A stretch of 64,000 nucleotides of DNA from Ensifer oleiphilus (GCF_013371465.1 NZ_JABWDU010000007.1:62001-126000), one strand, 5' to 3'. Shown: positions 1 to 9,201, counted from the stretch's first letter. Translations and numbers: made by a program. The notes: generated from the sequence alone by a model not told the origin.

Positions 1-1154
1 AGCCGCTCGCCGAAGCGAAGGGCGAGGTGATCTCGAACGCCGCCTATCTCGAATGGTTTGCCGAGGAAGCCAAGCGCATCGACGGCGACATCATTCCTGG
101 TGCCAATACCAGCCAACGCATCATGGTGCTGAAGCAGCCAGTCGGTGTCTGCGCTGCGATCACGCCCTGGAACTTCCCGAACGGCATGATCACCCGCAAG
201 GCCGGCCCGGCACTCGCGGCGGGTTGTAGCATGCTTTTGAAGCCTGCTTCGCAGACACCGCTTTCAGCGCTGGCGCTCGCCGTGCTTGCCGAGCGGGCAG
301 GGGTGCCTGCGGGCGTGTTCTCCGTCGTTACCGGCGAGGCGCGGCCGATTGGGTCGGAATTCTGCCATAATCCAAAGATCGCCAAGATCACCTTCACCGG
401 CTCCACCGGCGTCGGCCGCTGGTTGATGAAGGAGGCCGCCGACAGCATCAAGCGCCTCTCGCTGGAACTCGGCGGCAATGCGCCCTTTATCGTCTTTGAC
501 GATGCCGACCTCGATGCGGCTGTCGAAGGCGCGATGATTTCGAAATTCCGCAATGCCGGCCAGACCTGCGTCTGCGCCAACCGCATCTATGTGCAGGAAA
601 GCGTAGTCGAAGCCTTTTCGGAAAAGCTGCTCGCCAAGGTCTCCAGTTTGAAGCTCGGCCGCGGCACGGAAGTCGGCACCACGCAAGGCCCGCTAATCGA
701 CGACAAGGCCGTCGCCAAGATGGAAGAACACGTTGCCGACGCGCTGGAGAAAGGCGGCAGGCTACTTATCGGCGGCAAGCGCAGTGCGCTCGGCGGCAGC
801 TTCTACGAGCCGACGGTCATTGCCGGCGTGACGCAGGCGATGAAGGTCGCGAGCGAGGAGACCTTTGCGCCGCTCGCTCCGATCATCTCGTTCACGGACG
901 AGGACGACGTGATCGCCATGGCCAATGACAGCGAATATGGCCTCGCCTCCTATTTCTATGCGAAGGACATGGCGCGCGTCTGGCGCGTCGCCGAGGCGCT
1001 GGAAGCCGGCATGGTTGGTGTCAACACCGGCATGATCGCCAACGAGATGGCGCCATTTGGCGGCATCAAGCAGTCCGGTCTCGGCCGTGAGGGTTCGAAA
1101 TACGGCATCGAGGGGTTCCTTGAGCTGAAATATGTCTGCCTCGGCGGGCTCTAA
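1..1154 (+). CDS. gabD: Succinate-semialdehyde dehydrogenase, NAD(P)+ (5' end outside window)
   Basis: This is the C-terminal three quarters of an aldehyde dehydrogenase superfamily enzyme. The reading frame is open from base 3 back to the window edge, and the GTG at 27 is an internal valine, so the real start lies upstream. Visible family marks are the Rossmann-type region with ITPWNFP, the glutamate motif LELGGNAPF, the catalytic cysteine in NAGQTCVCANR, and the C-terminal GIKQSGLGREG. The string PLAEAKGEV before position 40 and the EEAKR stretch are typical of the GabD/SSADH branch, which oxidises succinate semialdehyde to succinate. The stop codon is two bases before glpD, so the two are probably cotranscribed. 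Its substrate in this context could be another aldehyde; the family call is firm, the substrate less so. Confidence 0.85.
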   Translation, partial: PLAEAKGEVISNAAYLEWFAEEAKRIDGDIIPGANTSQRIMVLKQPVGVCAAITPWNFPNGMITRKAGPALAAGCSMLLKPASQTPLSALALAVLAERAGVPAGVFSVVTGEARPIGSEFCHNPKIAKITFTGSTGVGRWLMKEAADSIKRLSLELGGNAPFIVFDDADLDAAVEGAMISKFRNAGQTCVCANRIYVQESVVEAFSEKLLAKVSSLKLGRGTEVGTTQGPLIDDKAVAKMEEHVADALEKGGRLLIGGKRSALGGSFYEPTVIAGVTQAMKVASEETFAPLAPIISFTDEDDVIAMANDSEYGLASYFYAKDMARVWRVAEALEAGMVGVNTGMIANEMAPFGGIKQSGLGREGSKYGIEGFLELKYVCLGGL

Positions 1155-1156
1155 CC

Positions 1157-2671
1157 ATGGCGGCCTTCGACTACGACATCCTCGTCATCGGCGGTGGCAT
1201 CAACGGCTGCGGCGTTGCGCGCGATGCGGCGGGGCGCGGCTACAAGGTGCTGCTCGCGGAAATGAATGATCTCGCGACCGGCACGTCGTCGGCATCGACG
1301 AAGCTCATCCACGGCGGCCTGCGCTATCTGGAACACCGTGAGTTCCGGCTGGTGCGGGAAGCGCTGATGGAGCGGGAGGTGCTCTGGCAAATGGCTCCCC
1401 ATATCATCTGGCCGCTTCGCTTCGTGCTGCCGCATCATGAAGGGCTTCGCCCGGCATGGCTGCTGCGGCTGGGGCTTTTCCTCTACGACCATATCGGCGG
1501 TCGGAAGCGCCTGCCGCCGACAAGGGTCCTGGACCTGACGAAACACGCGGCGGGCAAGCCTCTTAAGGACGGCTATGCTAAGGGGTTCGAATATTCCGAT
1601 GCCTGGGTGCAGGACGCTCGACTGGTGGTCCTCAACGCTCGAGACGCGGCCGATCGCGGCGCGGAGATTATGACACGTAGCGAAGTCATCCGCATCGAAC
1701 GCAGCAATGGCGGTTTCGTTGCCGAGATCGCCGACCGGGCGACGAAGATCTGCCGGACGGTCAGCCCCCGCCTCGTGGTCAACGCCGCCGGACCCTGGGT
1801 GGACCAGGTTATCGAGCTTGCCGCCCGTGGGGGCAATGTGAGGAATGTCCGGCTCGTGCAGGGCAGCCATATCGTCGTTCCCAAGCTGTTTGACCATGAC
1901 AAGGCCTACATCTTCCAGAACACCGACAAGCGCATCGTTTTCGCCATTCCCTACGAGGGCGATTTCACGTTGATCGGCACGACTGATCGCGACTTTTCCG
2001 GCAAGCCGGAAAAGGTCGCGATCAGCGAGGAGGAAACGGCCTATCTGTGCGCGGCCGCGAGCTCCTATTTCCAGCGGCAGATCGCACCGGCGGATGTCAT
2101 CTGGTCCTATTCCGGCATTCGCCCGCTCTACGAGGCAGGCGCGGCAAGCGCGCAGGAAGCGACGCGTGACTATGTGCTGAAGGCCGATGGCGACGCGGCA
2201 ACCGGCGTGATGATCAACGTGTTCGGCGGCAAGATCACGACCTATCGCCGGCTTGCCGAATCCGTGCTGGACCTCGTCGAAAAGCATCTCGGAGCCCGCA
2301 ATCCGCGCTGGACCGCCGGAGCGACGTTGCCGGGCGGCGACTTTCCGTTCGACGGCTTCGAGGCTCTCGTCGCCGGGCTGGCAGCGCACGCCCCTTCCGT
2401 TGCCGAGACGACAATAAGGCGGCTGGCGCGCAACTACGGCACCAAGGCCTTCGAGATTCTCGGCCCTGAGAACAGCCTGGGCAGGATCGTCGCAGCAAAT
2501 CTCGGGGAAAACGAGATTCGTTATCTCGTGAAGAAAGAATGGGCGCGCTCGGCGGAGGACATCCTGTGGCGTCGCTCCAAGGTGGGTTTGCGCAGCACGC
2601 CCGGGGATGTCGCAGCCCTCACAGCGTTCCTCGACGGTGAGCGGTTCGGCAGCAAGGCGGCGACCGGCTGA
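1157..2671 (+). CDS. glpD: Aerobic glycerol-3-phosphate dehydrogenase
   Basis: A 504-residue FAD-dependent dehydrogenase that oxidises sn-glycerol-3-phosphate to dihydroxyacetone phosphate at the cytoplasmic membrane and feeds electrons to quinone. The N-terminus carries the dinucleotide-binding motif G12-x-G14-x-x-G17, followed by the family signature with HGGLRYLEH near residue 55. Length and motif order match bacterial GlpD. It starts two bases after the upstream dehydrogenase stop, and glpK follows after a 29-base gap, so a glycerol or glycerol-3-phosphate catabolic operon is likely. No glpF facilitator or glp-type ABC importer is visible; either may lie upstream of the window. Confidence 0.95.
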   Translation: MAAFDYDILVIGGGINGCGVARDAAGRGYKVLLAEMNDLATGTSSASTKLIHGGLRYLEHREFRLVREALMEREVLWQMAPHIIWPLRFVLPHHEGLRPAWLLRLGLFLYDHIGGRKRLPPTRVLDLTKHAAGKPLKDGYAKGFEYSDAWVQDARLVVLNARDAADRGAEIMTRSEVIRIERSNGGFVAEIADRATKICRTVSPRLVVNAAGPWVDQVIELAARGGNVRNVRLVQGSHIVVPKLFDHDKAYIFQNTDKRIVFAIPYEGDFTLIGTTDRDFSGKPEKVAISEEETAYLCAAASSYFQRQIAPADVIWSYSGIRPLYEAGAASAQEATRDYVLKADGDAATGVMINVFGGKITTYRRLAESVLDLVEKHLGARNPRWTAGATLPGGDFPFDGFEALVAGLAAHAPSVAETTIRRLARNYGTKAFEILGPENSLGRIVAANLGENEIRYLVKKEWARSAEDILWRRSKVGLRSTPGDVAALTAFLDGERFGSKAATG

Positions 2672-2700
2672 GCCGGGTATTTTCCGGAGCGGGAGCTTTC

Positions 2701-4203
2701 ATGAGCGAATATGTACTAGCCATCGATCAGGGAACAACGTCGACGAGAGCGATCGTTTTCAATCGCGACTACCGGAACTGCGGATCCGGTCAGCAGGAGT
2801 TTCCGCAGCATTTCCCGCGGTCCGGATGGGTCGAGCACGACGCCGAAGACTTGTGGCGCACGGCAGTGGAGACATCGCGGTTGGCCATGTCGTCCGCGGG
2901 CGTTTCAGCCTGCGAAATTGCAGCGATCGGGATTACCAACCAGCGCGAGACCGTCGTGATGTGGGATCGGCGGACGGGAAGGCCGATCCACAAGGCTATC
3001 GTCTGGCAGGACAGGCGAACCGCCGAGCATTGCGCCCGGATTCGTGCCGACGGCACGGAGCAGGACATCGGCCGCAAGACAGGCCTGTTGCTCGACCCCT
3101 ATTTTTCCGCCACCAAGATCGCCTGGTTGCTTGACAACGTTGCTGGCGCAAGGGAGGCGGCAAGGGCCGGGCATCTAGCCTTCGGCACCGTCGACAGCTG
3201 GCTGGTCTACAAGCTGACGGGCGGACGGCGCCACGTGATCGACGTCACCAATGCATCCCGCACGATGCTCTGCAATATTGAGACGGCCGAGTGGGACGAT
3301 AGTCTACTTGCTCTGTTCAACGTACCGAAGGCGATCCTGCCGGAAATCGTCGGCAATACCGGTGACTTCGGGGAGACGGGCGAAGCATTGTTCGGCGGGC
3401 GGATTCCGATCCGCGGGATTGCCGGCGACCAGCAGGCCGCGATGATCGGCCAGGCCTGTTTCGAACCGGGCATGGTCAAATCGACCTATGGAACCGGGTG
3501 CTTCGCCCTGCTGAACACCGGCGCCGAGCGGGTGACGTCCCAACATCGGTTGCTGACGACCATTGCTTACAAGATCGACGGCCAGATGCATTATGCGCTG
3601 GAGGGCTCGATCTTTATCGCCGGTGCGGCAGTGCAGTGGCTGCGCGACGGTCTCGGGATCATCGACCGTGCCGATCGGTCCGGCCCGTTGGCCGCGGCCG
3701 CGGATGCCGGCCAGATCGTCTATCTCGTTCCGGCTTTCACGGGTCTCGGTGCCCCATGGTGGGATCCGGATGCGCGCGGCGCGCTCTACGGCCTTACCCG
3801 CAATACTGGCCCGGCGGAACTGGCAAAGGCGGCCCTGGAATCGGTCTGTTTCCAGACGCGCGACTTACTGAGAGCGATGCGTAAGGACTGGCCGCGGGCG
3901 GACGAAACGTTCCTGCGTGTCGATGGCGGCATGGCGGCGAGCGACTGGATGATGCAGCGCCTGGCAGACATCGTAGGCGTGCCGGTCGATCGCCCGGTTG
4001 TCCACGAAACCACGGCGCTCGGTGCTGCTTGGCTGGCGGGCCACGGAGCACAAGTGTGGCCGGATATGCAAGGCTTTTCCCAAAGTTGGAAGAGAGATCA
4101 CCGTTTCGTTGCCCGAATGGATGAGGGCGAACGACAGCAGCTCGTCCTCGGATGGCGGGCGGCAGTAAGGAGCACGCTTGATTTCAGCGGCAAGCAGCCC
4201 TGA
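2701..4203 (+). CDS. glpK: Glycerol kinase
   Basis: A 500-residue FGGY-family sugar kinase that phosphorylates glycerol with ATP to glycerol-3-phosphate, the substrate of the preceding GlpD. The N-terminal phosphate-binding loop is D9-Q-G-T-T-S-T. The glycerol kinase substrate segment [12 protein letters not shown], the [12 protein letters not shown] motif and the C-terminal ATP-site motif [12 protein letters not shown] are all present, and the length is normal. The start has a GGAGC Shine-Dalgarno-like sequence shortly before it. It is the last gene of the operon; beyond it lies an insertion-sequence scar. Confidence 0.95.
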   Translation: MSEYVLAIDQGTTSTRAIVFNRDYRNCGSGQQEFPQHFPRSGWVEHDAEDLWRTAVETSRLAMSSAGVSACEIAAIGITNQRETVVMWDRRTGRPIHKAIVWQDRRTAEHCARIRADGTEQDIGRKTGLLLDPYFSATKIAWLLDNVAGAREAARAGHLAFGTVDSWLVYKLTGGRRHVIDVTNASRTMLCNIETAEWDDSLLALFNVPKAILPEIVGNTGDFGETGEALFGGRIPIRGIAGDQQAAMIGQACFEPGMVKSTYGTGCFALLNTGAERVTSQHRLLTTIAYKIDGQMHYALEGSIFIAGAAVQWLRDGLGIIDRADRSGPLAAAADAGQIVYLVPAFTGLGAPWWDPDARGALYGLTRNTGPAELAKAALESVCFQTRDLLRAMRKDWPRADETFLRVDGGMAASDWMMQRLADIVGVPVDRPVVHETTALGAAWLAGHGAQVWPDMQGFSQSWKRDHRFVARMDEGERQQLVLGWRAAVRSTLDFSGKQP

Positions 4204-4243
4204 ACCATGATCCGGTGAGAGCAGGGTCCTCGCTCCGGCCACC

Positions 4244-4592
4244 TCACTCGGCCGGCGTCCTGTCGTCCCGGCACTTTCTCGGTTGGTCGTTGAGATGGCG
4301 ATCAAGCTGGATGAGCTTGCGTTGCGACACAGTATCGCCTGGCATGAACCGGCGGATGCGCTTGTTGGCGTGCTCCAACGCGCCTTTCTGCCACGGTGCA
4401 CTGGGGTCGCAGAACCAACTCCGCGCGGATGCCATCTTCCAAAGCCCTGAATCCGGCAAACACCGTACCGCGGTCAAAGGTGAAGCTCCGCCGGGCAAAA
4501 GCGTTCGTGCATGGATCGGGAGTTGAGCGCCTGCTGATCTTTGAAGGGATACTTGCGCTGCGGCTTCTTGGTGCCGGACCTTTGCTGCCCAA
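4244..4592 (-). pseudogene. IS30-family transposase C-terminal remnant, frameshifted
   Basis: Two overlapping minus-strand frames together spell the end of an IS30 DDE transposase. The upstream frame contains RRSFTFDRGTVFAGF, which carries a catalytic-type Asp. The downstream frame contains WFCDPSAPWQKGALEHANK, the region of the last DDE glutamate, followed by IRRFMPGD. A frameshift lies at about 4425-4440. The N-terminal DNA-binding part and any terminal inverted repeats were not found, so the copy is dead. It sits just behind glpK and marks the boundary between the glycerol operon and a patch of small unknown genes. Confidence 0.75.
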
Positions 4593-4689
4593 CTCTGATC
4601 ACGCCCGAGACCTCGAAACGATGTGGCGCGAGGCGCATAACCTCTAAAGCGCCGTGGTCACGACCTGAGTTGCGACTTCGATCAGGCCC

Positions 4690-5034
4690 CTAGAGCGAAG
4701 TCTGCAAGCTGGCTCGGACTCGTATGCGACCTTGGCGCATGCCATTTTCATGCGATGCGCTGGTATTGCTGACAGGCGGTGGATTGCCATGGATCGAAAC
4801 CAGGAGCCGGGTTACCTCCTCTTCAATTCCTCTGCTTGCCACCTCGTACTCGAATAGAAGTCTTTGGTCTGACTGTTCCCGCTCTCGCAATTCCTCCAAC
4901 CGTGCGGCTGCGAGTGCGTATGCCTCAAAAAGGTCGTTAAGCTCCGCCGAACGGGGCTCGGTTTCGATCGCGCGCCGAAACTTCGGCATCCTCGCACTCA
5001 AACGGTGACGTCCTAGTTCCCTGAGCTTCTGCAT
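4690..5034 (-). CDS. Small hypothetical protein, paralogue of the gene at 5445-5903
   Basis: A 114-residue protein of unknown function. The middle, about residues 25-75, is predicted helical and rich in Glu, Arg and Leu, with FEAYALAAARLEELREREQ followed by LFEYEVASRGIEEEVTRLL. The same pattern (EAY, x6-8, LRE, then a second acidic helix with EFEV and EEEV/EDEI) occurs in the product of 5445-5903, so the two are paralogues separated by one small membrane-protein gene. A purine-rich AGGGAGAGGG lies just before the ATG and supports this start. There is no signal peptide or membrane segment. I do not recognise a named domain. Confidence 0.6.
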   Translation of the reverse strand: MQKLRELGRHRLSARMPKFRRAIETEPRSAELNDLFEAYALAAARLEELREREQSDQRLLFEYEVASRGIEEEVTRLLVSIHGNPPPVSNTSASHENGMRQGRIRVRASLQTSL

Positions 5035-5114
5035 TTCCCTCTCCCTTTTGGTGAAATCTAAGAAGGCGCCGCCAAGGATGAGTTAAGCTGAAAATTCAAT
5101 TGCGAGAGATCTCG

Positions 5115-5336
5115 CTATTTAGCCGACAAGCCAAAATCATGATCGCAAGCATCAATGCGCCCGATCAATGACCTGCTCAGTCGTGTCGCGGCGCTGGGAA
5201 TATCACGGGACTTGGGCGCCCTCTTCACGACCTGCGTTAAGACCGCGACCAGTAGACTAGTCAACGCCACGGCGGCTCCATATCTCGCCACCTTCATCGG
5301 GCGCAAGCGCGCGCCATCCCAATCATAGCCCATCAT
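5115..5336 (-). CDS. Small membrane protein with N-terminal MMxYDWxGxR motif
   Basis: A 73-residue protein with a short charged N-terminus (MMGYDWDGARLRPMKVAR), one hydrophobic segment at about residues 19-38, and a basic tail. The first 18 residues closely resemble those of the 36-residue product at 21401-21511 (MMTYDWEGVRRRRFKPAR), which also has one membrane segment directly after the motif. This points to a small family of single-pass membrane peptides. The Shine-Dalgarno is weak (GAGCAG). It lies between the two paralogous helical genes. No function is known to me. Confidence 0.5.
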   Translation of the reverse strand: MMGYDWDGARLRPMKVARYGAAVALTSLLVAVLTQVVKRAPKSRDIPSAATRLSRSLIGRIDACDHDFGLSAK

Positions 5337-5352
5337 CTGCTCTGCAACGGAA

Positions 5353-5386
5353 AGAACCGCAATCCGGAGAGCTGGATTGCGGTTCT
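5353..5386 (-). terminator. Perfect 13-bp hairpin, likely minus-strand terminator
   Basis: The arms AGAACCGCAATCC (5353-5365) and GGATTGCGGTTCT (5374-5386) are perfectly complementary with an 8-base loop. Read on the minus strand the stem is followed by TTCC, a short T-rich tail, so it probably ends the transcript of 5445-5903 and the amidohydrolase gene. On the plus strand there is no T-run. It lies between the stop of 5445-5903 and the start of the 73-residue gene. Confidence 0.5.
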
Positions 5387-5444
5387 AAGTTGCCGGCGGG
5401 GGGGCAGGGGCGGCAGCAACTGACGCGAGCATGCCGCTCAGTTG

Positions 5445-5903
5445 TTAAGTGAACATTGCGGTCCCGCCGCACCTTTTCGCAACTGAGAATCTACTGGTGG
5501 TCAGCGGCTCCTTCGGAGCGGGTACGCCAGCCAGCTTCCTTGCAATTTCATCTTCCATTTCCTGACATAGTACTTCAAATTCCTTGAGCAGTACGGCGTC
5601 TGGCGACCGTTGCTCGCGCAGTTCATTGCGGTTCCACACCGCAATGCCATAGGCTTCCATAAACTCATTGATCGCTGCGAATTTGGCCTCGGAAATCTGC
5701 CTCTGGTGCCTTGGCAGCAGCATCATCATGCGGTTGCGCCCTTCCTTCTCGAAATCCACAACCTCCTCCTCGGCTCCACCGTTGAGAAGATTGTCCTCCC
5801 CAAATACGAAAGTAGCAACATGAACATGAACCGACGCATTAGGCCTTGAAGGTTCGATAGAGTTGACGCCGGCACGCTGCTGTACACTCTGAAGCTTAGT
5901 CAC
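5445..5903 (-). CDS. Hypothetical helical protein, paralogue of 4690-5034
   Basis: A 152-residue protein with an unstructured N-terminal third and a helical region (residues about 78-125) containing EFMEAYGIAVWNRNELREQ and LLKEFEVLCQEMEDEIARKL, which aligns by eye with the 114-residue product at 4690-5034. Its ATG overlaps the stop codon of the upstream amidohydrolase gene by four bases (ATGA), so the two are translationally coupled. The start could alternatively be internal at the methionines near residue 59-61, which would remove the poorly conserved N-terminal third. It has no recognised domain, signal peptide or membrane segment. Confidence 0.55.
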   Translation of the reverse strand: MTKLQSVQQRAGVNSIEPSRPNASVHVHVATFVFGEDNLLNGGAEEEVVDFEKEGRNRMMMLLPRHQRQISEAKFAAINEFMEAYGIAVWNRNELREQRSPDAVLLKEFEVLCQEMEDEIARKLAGVPAPKEPLTTSRFSVAKRCGGTAMFT

Positions 5904-7630
5904 TGCGCTCTGAAGATCGTATCGCCTTCCTTGATCGTCTCGACAACCTTGATGTCTTTGATCGTCATTGGATCGACTTTGAGCGGGTTTTTGTCCAGGA
6001 TGACGAGGTCGGCGAGCTTGCCAGGTTCGAGCGATCCCTTTCTATCCTGTTCACCATATTGTTCCGCCGGCCAAATCGTCATCGTCTTCAACCCTTCCAA
6101 GGGCGTAACGCGTTGATCGGGACCGATCTGCGCACCTGCCCGAGATATGCGATTGACCGCGGACCAGAGCATGAACATCTGGTCGAGGGGAGCGACGACA
6201 AAGTCGGTGTGGTTTGTGGGGTGTAGTCCGGCGTTGATCGCATCGCGCATCGGGCTGATGTACATCGCCTGCTCCTTGCCACGATTGGCGAGATGGGCCT
6301 CGGCAAAATAGTAGGTGTGAAGTGTATAGAAGGACGGCCGGACCTTGTACTTGACGTATTTCGGAATTTGGTCCCGCCGGATGAATTGAGAATGGACTAG
6401 TGTTACGTGCCGATCCTTGGTGAGGTCATCGGCGGCTGCGAATTCATGCGCATTGAAGAATGCGTCTATAGCGGCATCACCATTGGCATGCAGGTCGAGC
6501 GGAACGCCAATCGTGTACACCTTCTTGACCATTTGATTGATGGTGTCCTGCGGAAAGGTCAGTTCGCCTTTCCAATCCTTCTCCCCTGCGGGACCACCCG
6601 TCAGATAGGGAGTCGTGAAGAAAGCGGTTCGTCCTTGCGGCGATCCATCTATCGTGATCTTGACGCCGCCGATCTTAAGCCTGTCACGGTATTCTCCCCA
6701 TTCGCTTACTGGGAGTTCCGCAGCAATCTTGTCCACGTCGGTGATGAACGGATAAGCGACTACATCAATGATATTGGCCCCGGCATCGGATGCTCGCTTC
6801 ATGGTCTGGAAATTGGCGAGGTGCGTGAGCCCTTCGTGGGCTGTCGTGATCCCGGCCTGGGCATAAAGCATCTGGCCTGCTTTTGCTGCCTCGATTTCCT
6901 GCTCGGGGGTCATCGCCTCGGACTGCTCGGCAACCGGCAAGTAAGCGGTTTCCATGATAAGGCCGTATGGCTCGTTCGTCCCCTCCTTGCGCACGATAAC
7001 ACCGCCCGGAGGCGTCTCCGTTGCGGCACTGTAGCCATATTTCTTGAGCGCCAGGCTGTTCAGGACGGTACCGTGCATCGACACGTGATCGACGCGAACC
7101 GGGTTCTCCGGAAAGGCGGCATCCAGGTCGTCACGGTTCAAAAGCCGCCCGTCGGGCATGACAGTATCGTCATAGCCGTAGGCAACGATCAGTTCGCCCT
7201 TGGGAATTTTCCGTTCCTCAGCAAACTTGCGGATCGTGGCGATGATGCTTTCGACATCCTTTCCCGGCCCTGAGGTCGGGGCATATACTTGCGCCTGGTT
7301 TGCTACAGAGAGCGAGTTTATGTAGTGGGAATGTGCGTCAATGAAGCCCGGTAGCAGGGTCTTTCCTGCAAGGTCGATGATTTTGGTACTCTCGTCCTTG
7401 TGTTCCTGCTCGATCATCTCACGGTCGCCGACCGCAACGATAAGCCCGTCTTTGACCGCTAAGGCCTCCACGGTTGGTTTCGCCTCGTTGACTGTGACGA
7501 TATCGCCACCAAAGAAAATCGTGTCGGCCGCTGAGATATCTGCCGCCAAGAGAGTCGTCCCGGACCAGGCTAACAAGACAAATGCAATCGCGGTTGACCG
7601 CATCAGAGTTGAAGCAGCGCAGATGCCCAT
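5900..7630 (-). CDS. Exported amidohydrolase, YtcJ-like (amidohydrolase 3 family)
   Basis: A 576-residue metal-dependent hydrolase of unknown substrate, probably periplasmic. The start at 7630 is chosen because GGGAGG lies just before it and because it yields a clean signal peptide (hydrophobic residues 10-29 ending ...LLAADISA); an in-frame start 25 codons further upstream lacks these. The metal motif is H100-S-H102 in DAHSHY, with further candidate ligands in LDLHANGDA, VTLVHSQF and a late NHTDF. A composite-barrel beta domain flanks the TIM barrel at both ends (GGDIVTVNE near 42; LADLVILDKNPL near the C-terminus). Relatives cleave N-acyl or imidazolone-like substrates, but no substrate can be assigned here. 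It overlaps the following small gene by four bases. Confidence 0.8.
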   Translation of the reverse strand: MGICAASTLMRSTAIAFVLLAWSGTTLLAADISAADTIFFGGDIVTVNEAKPTVEALAVKDGLIVAVGDREMIEQEHKDESTKIIDLAGKTLLPGFIDAHSHYINSLSVANQAQVYAPTSGPGKDVESIIATIRKFAEERKIPKGELIVAYGYDDTVMPDGRLLNRDDLDAAFPENPVRVDHVSMHGTVLNSLALKKYGYSAATETPPGGVIVRKEGTNEPYGLIMETAYLPVAEQSEAMTPEQEIEAAKAGQMLYAQAGITTAHEGLTHLANFQTMKRASDAGANIIDVVAYPFITDVDKIAAELPVSEWGEYRDRLKIGGVKITIDGSPQGRTAFFTTPYLTGGPAGEKDWKGELTFPQDTINQMVKKVYTIGVPLDLHANGDAAIDAFFNAHEFAAADDLTKDRHVTLVHSQFIRRDQIPKYVKYKVRPSFYTLHTYYFAEAHLANRGKEQAMYISPMRDAINAGLHPTNHTDFVVAPLDQMFMLWSAVNRISRAGAQIGPDQRVTPLEGLKTMTIWPAEQYGEQDRKGSLEPGKLADLVILDKNPLKVDPMTIKDIKVVETIKEGDTIFRAQ

Positions 7631-8173
7631 CGAAAAATCCTCCCGATCCGGTGTGATATTTCTCAATATACGCATATTGGAATCGTAGTGTTTGACGGTG
7701 GTCAAACCGCCAGACCTGGGCTTCCCAAGGCATTCGCTTGAGCTTCTGTTTCAAGATGCCAAGTTTCGACAGTTACCTGAATGTCGCGCCACTATCGATC
7801 AAGTTGTGCCTGCAGACAAGGTGCACGCGGAGGCGGCTTTCACATCTTCAGGGATTTGCAAATGTCTTCCGCCGCGTAGCTATTGATGCGCATAGCTACT
7901 TTCAGATCATGAGTTGGCCGGATGGTTCCTTGGCTGTAACTGCACGCCCCGACTCTGCTGATCACCGTTGATGATGGCGGTGAACGTGGCGGTCAACTTG
8001 GTGGCACCACGGGCACGGTGATGTACGAGCCCAGTCCTACATGTTGCGGCCTTGCTCGGATGGGTGCGGCGTGAACTGCGCCGCATGCGCCAACTTTCCA
8101 CGCACGCTACGTATGGTGACAAGCCGAATAGTCGGAAACGAAGGTCCGGTTGATTCCACTTATCAGCTATGCA
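7631..8173. other. Intergenic region with no convincing gene
   Basis: About 540 bases between the amidohydrolase start and the end of the LysR gene. Short open frames exist on both strands (for example 7738-7971 plus and 7907-8122 minus), but none has a good ribosome binding site, a recognisable domain or the third-position G/C bias of the neighbours. It must contain the promoter of the amidohydrolase and the end of the LysR transcript; no clear terminator hairpin was seen. Confidence 0.5.
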
Positions 8174-9076
8174 TCACGCTTTATCTGCGGCCGCTTCACC
8201 CGAAGCACTCATCAGCCACTCGCAGAAGATCTGCACTTCCTCGCGAGGGATAGATTTACCGTTGCGCACGAGGAAATGCGCCAATCGGATCGGCAGCCGA
8301 TAGTCAAACGGAGCGATTAGAATGCGCTGTTCAAGGTAATGGTCCGCGAAGCGCTTTAAGACCATGACGGAGCCAGCACGGGCGATCGCCGATTGCAGCG
8401 CTATAAACGAGGAATCCACCTTGAACCAATCGCCGGTCGTCTGAAGGTTCAGTCCATTCTGTTCGGATAATTGACCCCAGTCCGCCTCAGATCCCATGAT
8501 GCTAATAATCCTTCCCGCAGCCAATGCTTGAATGGTCAACGGCTGCGGGAAGGAGGCGGCATAGTCTGGATGGCAAACGGGGATGGCGTATTCATGGCCG
8601 AGATGCTGCACGGCGCCATCGTCCCAATCCCCTGTACCATAACGAATGTCGATGTCGGCGGGATCCTCGTCAAATTTGTCCGCCCAGACGAAAGACGTTA
8701 GCTGAACTGAAATGTCGGGATGCAAAGCGTAGAATTCGGCAATACGCGGAGCAATTACCAGACCCGCGAACGAGATAGAGGCGCGCACGCGCACCGTGCG
8801 CATCGTTGAATCTCGAAACAAGCTGTTTGTGGCCGACATCATGTCTGCAAAAGATCGGCGGATGGGTTGAGCGTAGGCTTTGCCGGTATCGGTCAGGGCG
8901 ACACCCCTTGGAAGCCTGACAAACAACTCTGTGCCGAGCTTGCGCTCCAAAAGTCGTATTTGCTGGCTAACTGCAGCAGGGGTCATCCCTAACTCTTCTG
9001 CAGCTGCCGTGAAGCTGGAATGTCGAGCTGCCGCTTCGAAACTGTGCAGCCAAGTGACTTGGGGCAATCTTGCCAT
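8174..9076 (-). CDS. LysR-type regulator, GcvA-like
   Basis: A 300-residue transcription factor. The N-terminus MARLPQVTWLHSFEAAARH is characteristic of the GcvA branch of LysR proteins. The winged helix-turn-helix spans about residues 14-60 (FTAAAEELGMTPAAVSQQ), followed by a linker helix and a periplasmic-binding-fold effector domain (about 92-295). The start at 9076 is preferred over one 11 codons earlier because AGGT lies at a proper distance and because family members begin at MARLP. It is transcribed divergently from the GMC oxidoreductase gene, the classic arrangement for a LysR protein controlling its neighbour, so it probably regulates the 9202-15896 gene set. Confidence 0.88.
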   Translation of the reverse strand: MARLPQVTWLHSFEAAARHSSFTAAAEELGMTPAAVSQQIRLLERKLGTELFVRLPRGVALTDTGKAYAQPIRRSFADMMSATNSLFRDSTMRTVRVRASISFAGLVIAPRIAEFYALHPDISVQLTSFVWADKFDEDPADIDIRYGTGDWDDGAVQHLGHEYAIPVCHPDYAASFPQPLTIQALAAGRIISIMGSEADWGQLSEQNGLNLQTTGDWFKVDSSFIALQSAIARAGSVMVLKRFADHYLEQRILIAPFDYRLPIRLAHFLVRNGKSIPREEVQIFCEWLMSASGEAAADKA

Positions 9077-9139
9077 ACGACCTGCAATGAAAATGATGCC
9101 TATGCTCACAAAAGCATTGTTTGTGTTGTAAGTCCAGCC

Positions 9140-9158
9140 TGCGATAGACCTTTACGCA
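9140..9158. promoter_or_regulatory. Candidate LysR operator TGCG-N11-CGCA
   Basis: The dyad TGCG at 9140-9143 and CGCA at 9155-9158, separated by 11 bases, has the interrupted-dyad architecture of LysR T-N11-A sites. It lies between the divergent lysR and GMC oxidoreductase starts, 64 bases before the lysR ATG and 44 bases before the oxidoreductase ATG. This is inference from symmetry and position only. Confidence 0.35.
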
Positions 9159-9201
9159 ATAGCGCGAAAGTCGACACGTCAGTTGGGAGGCTGATCCTAC
9201 G

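Noticed and set aside
1151-2389. Long minus-strand frame antisense to glpD (and similar long frames antisense to the two binding proteins and the DUF2264 gene)
   Set aside because: Shadow frames produced by high third-position G/C on the coding strand; no start signals or domains.
5388-5424. G-rich run flanked by GTTGCCG and CGGCAGCAAC
   Set aside because: The inverted repeat is short and irregular, and a G-quadruplex or regulatory role cannot be supported from this alone.
7738-7971. 77-codon plus-strand frame in the gap before the LysR gene
   Set aside because: No ribosome site, unusual amino acid composition and no recognisable domain.
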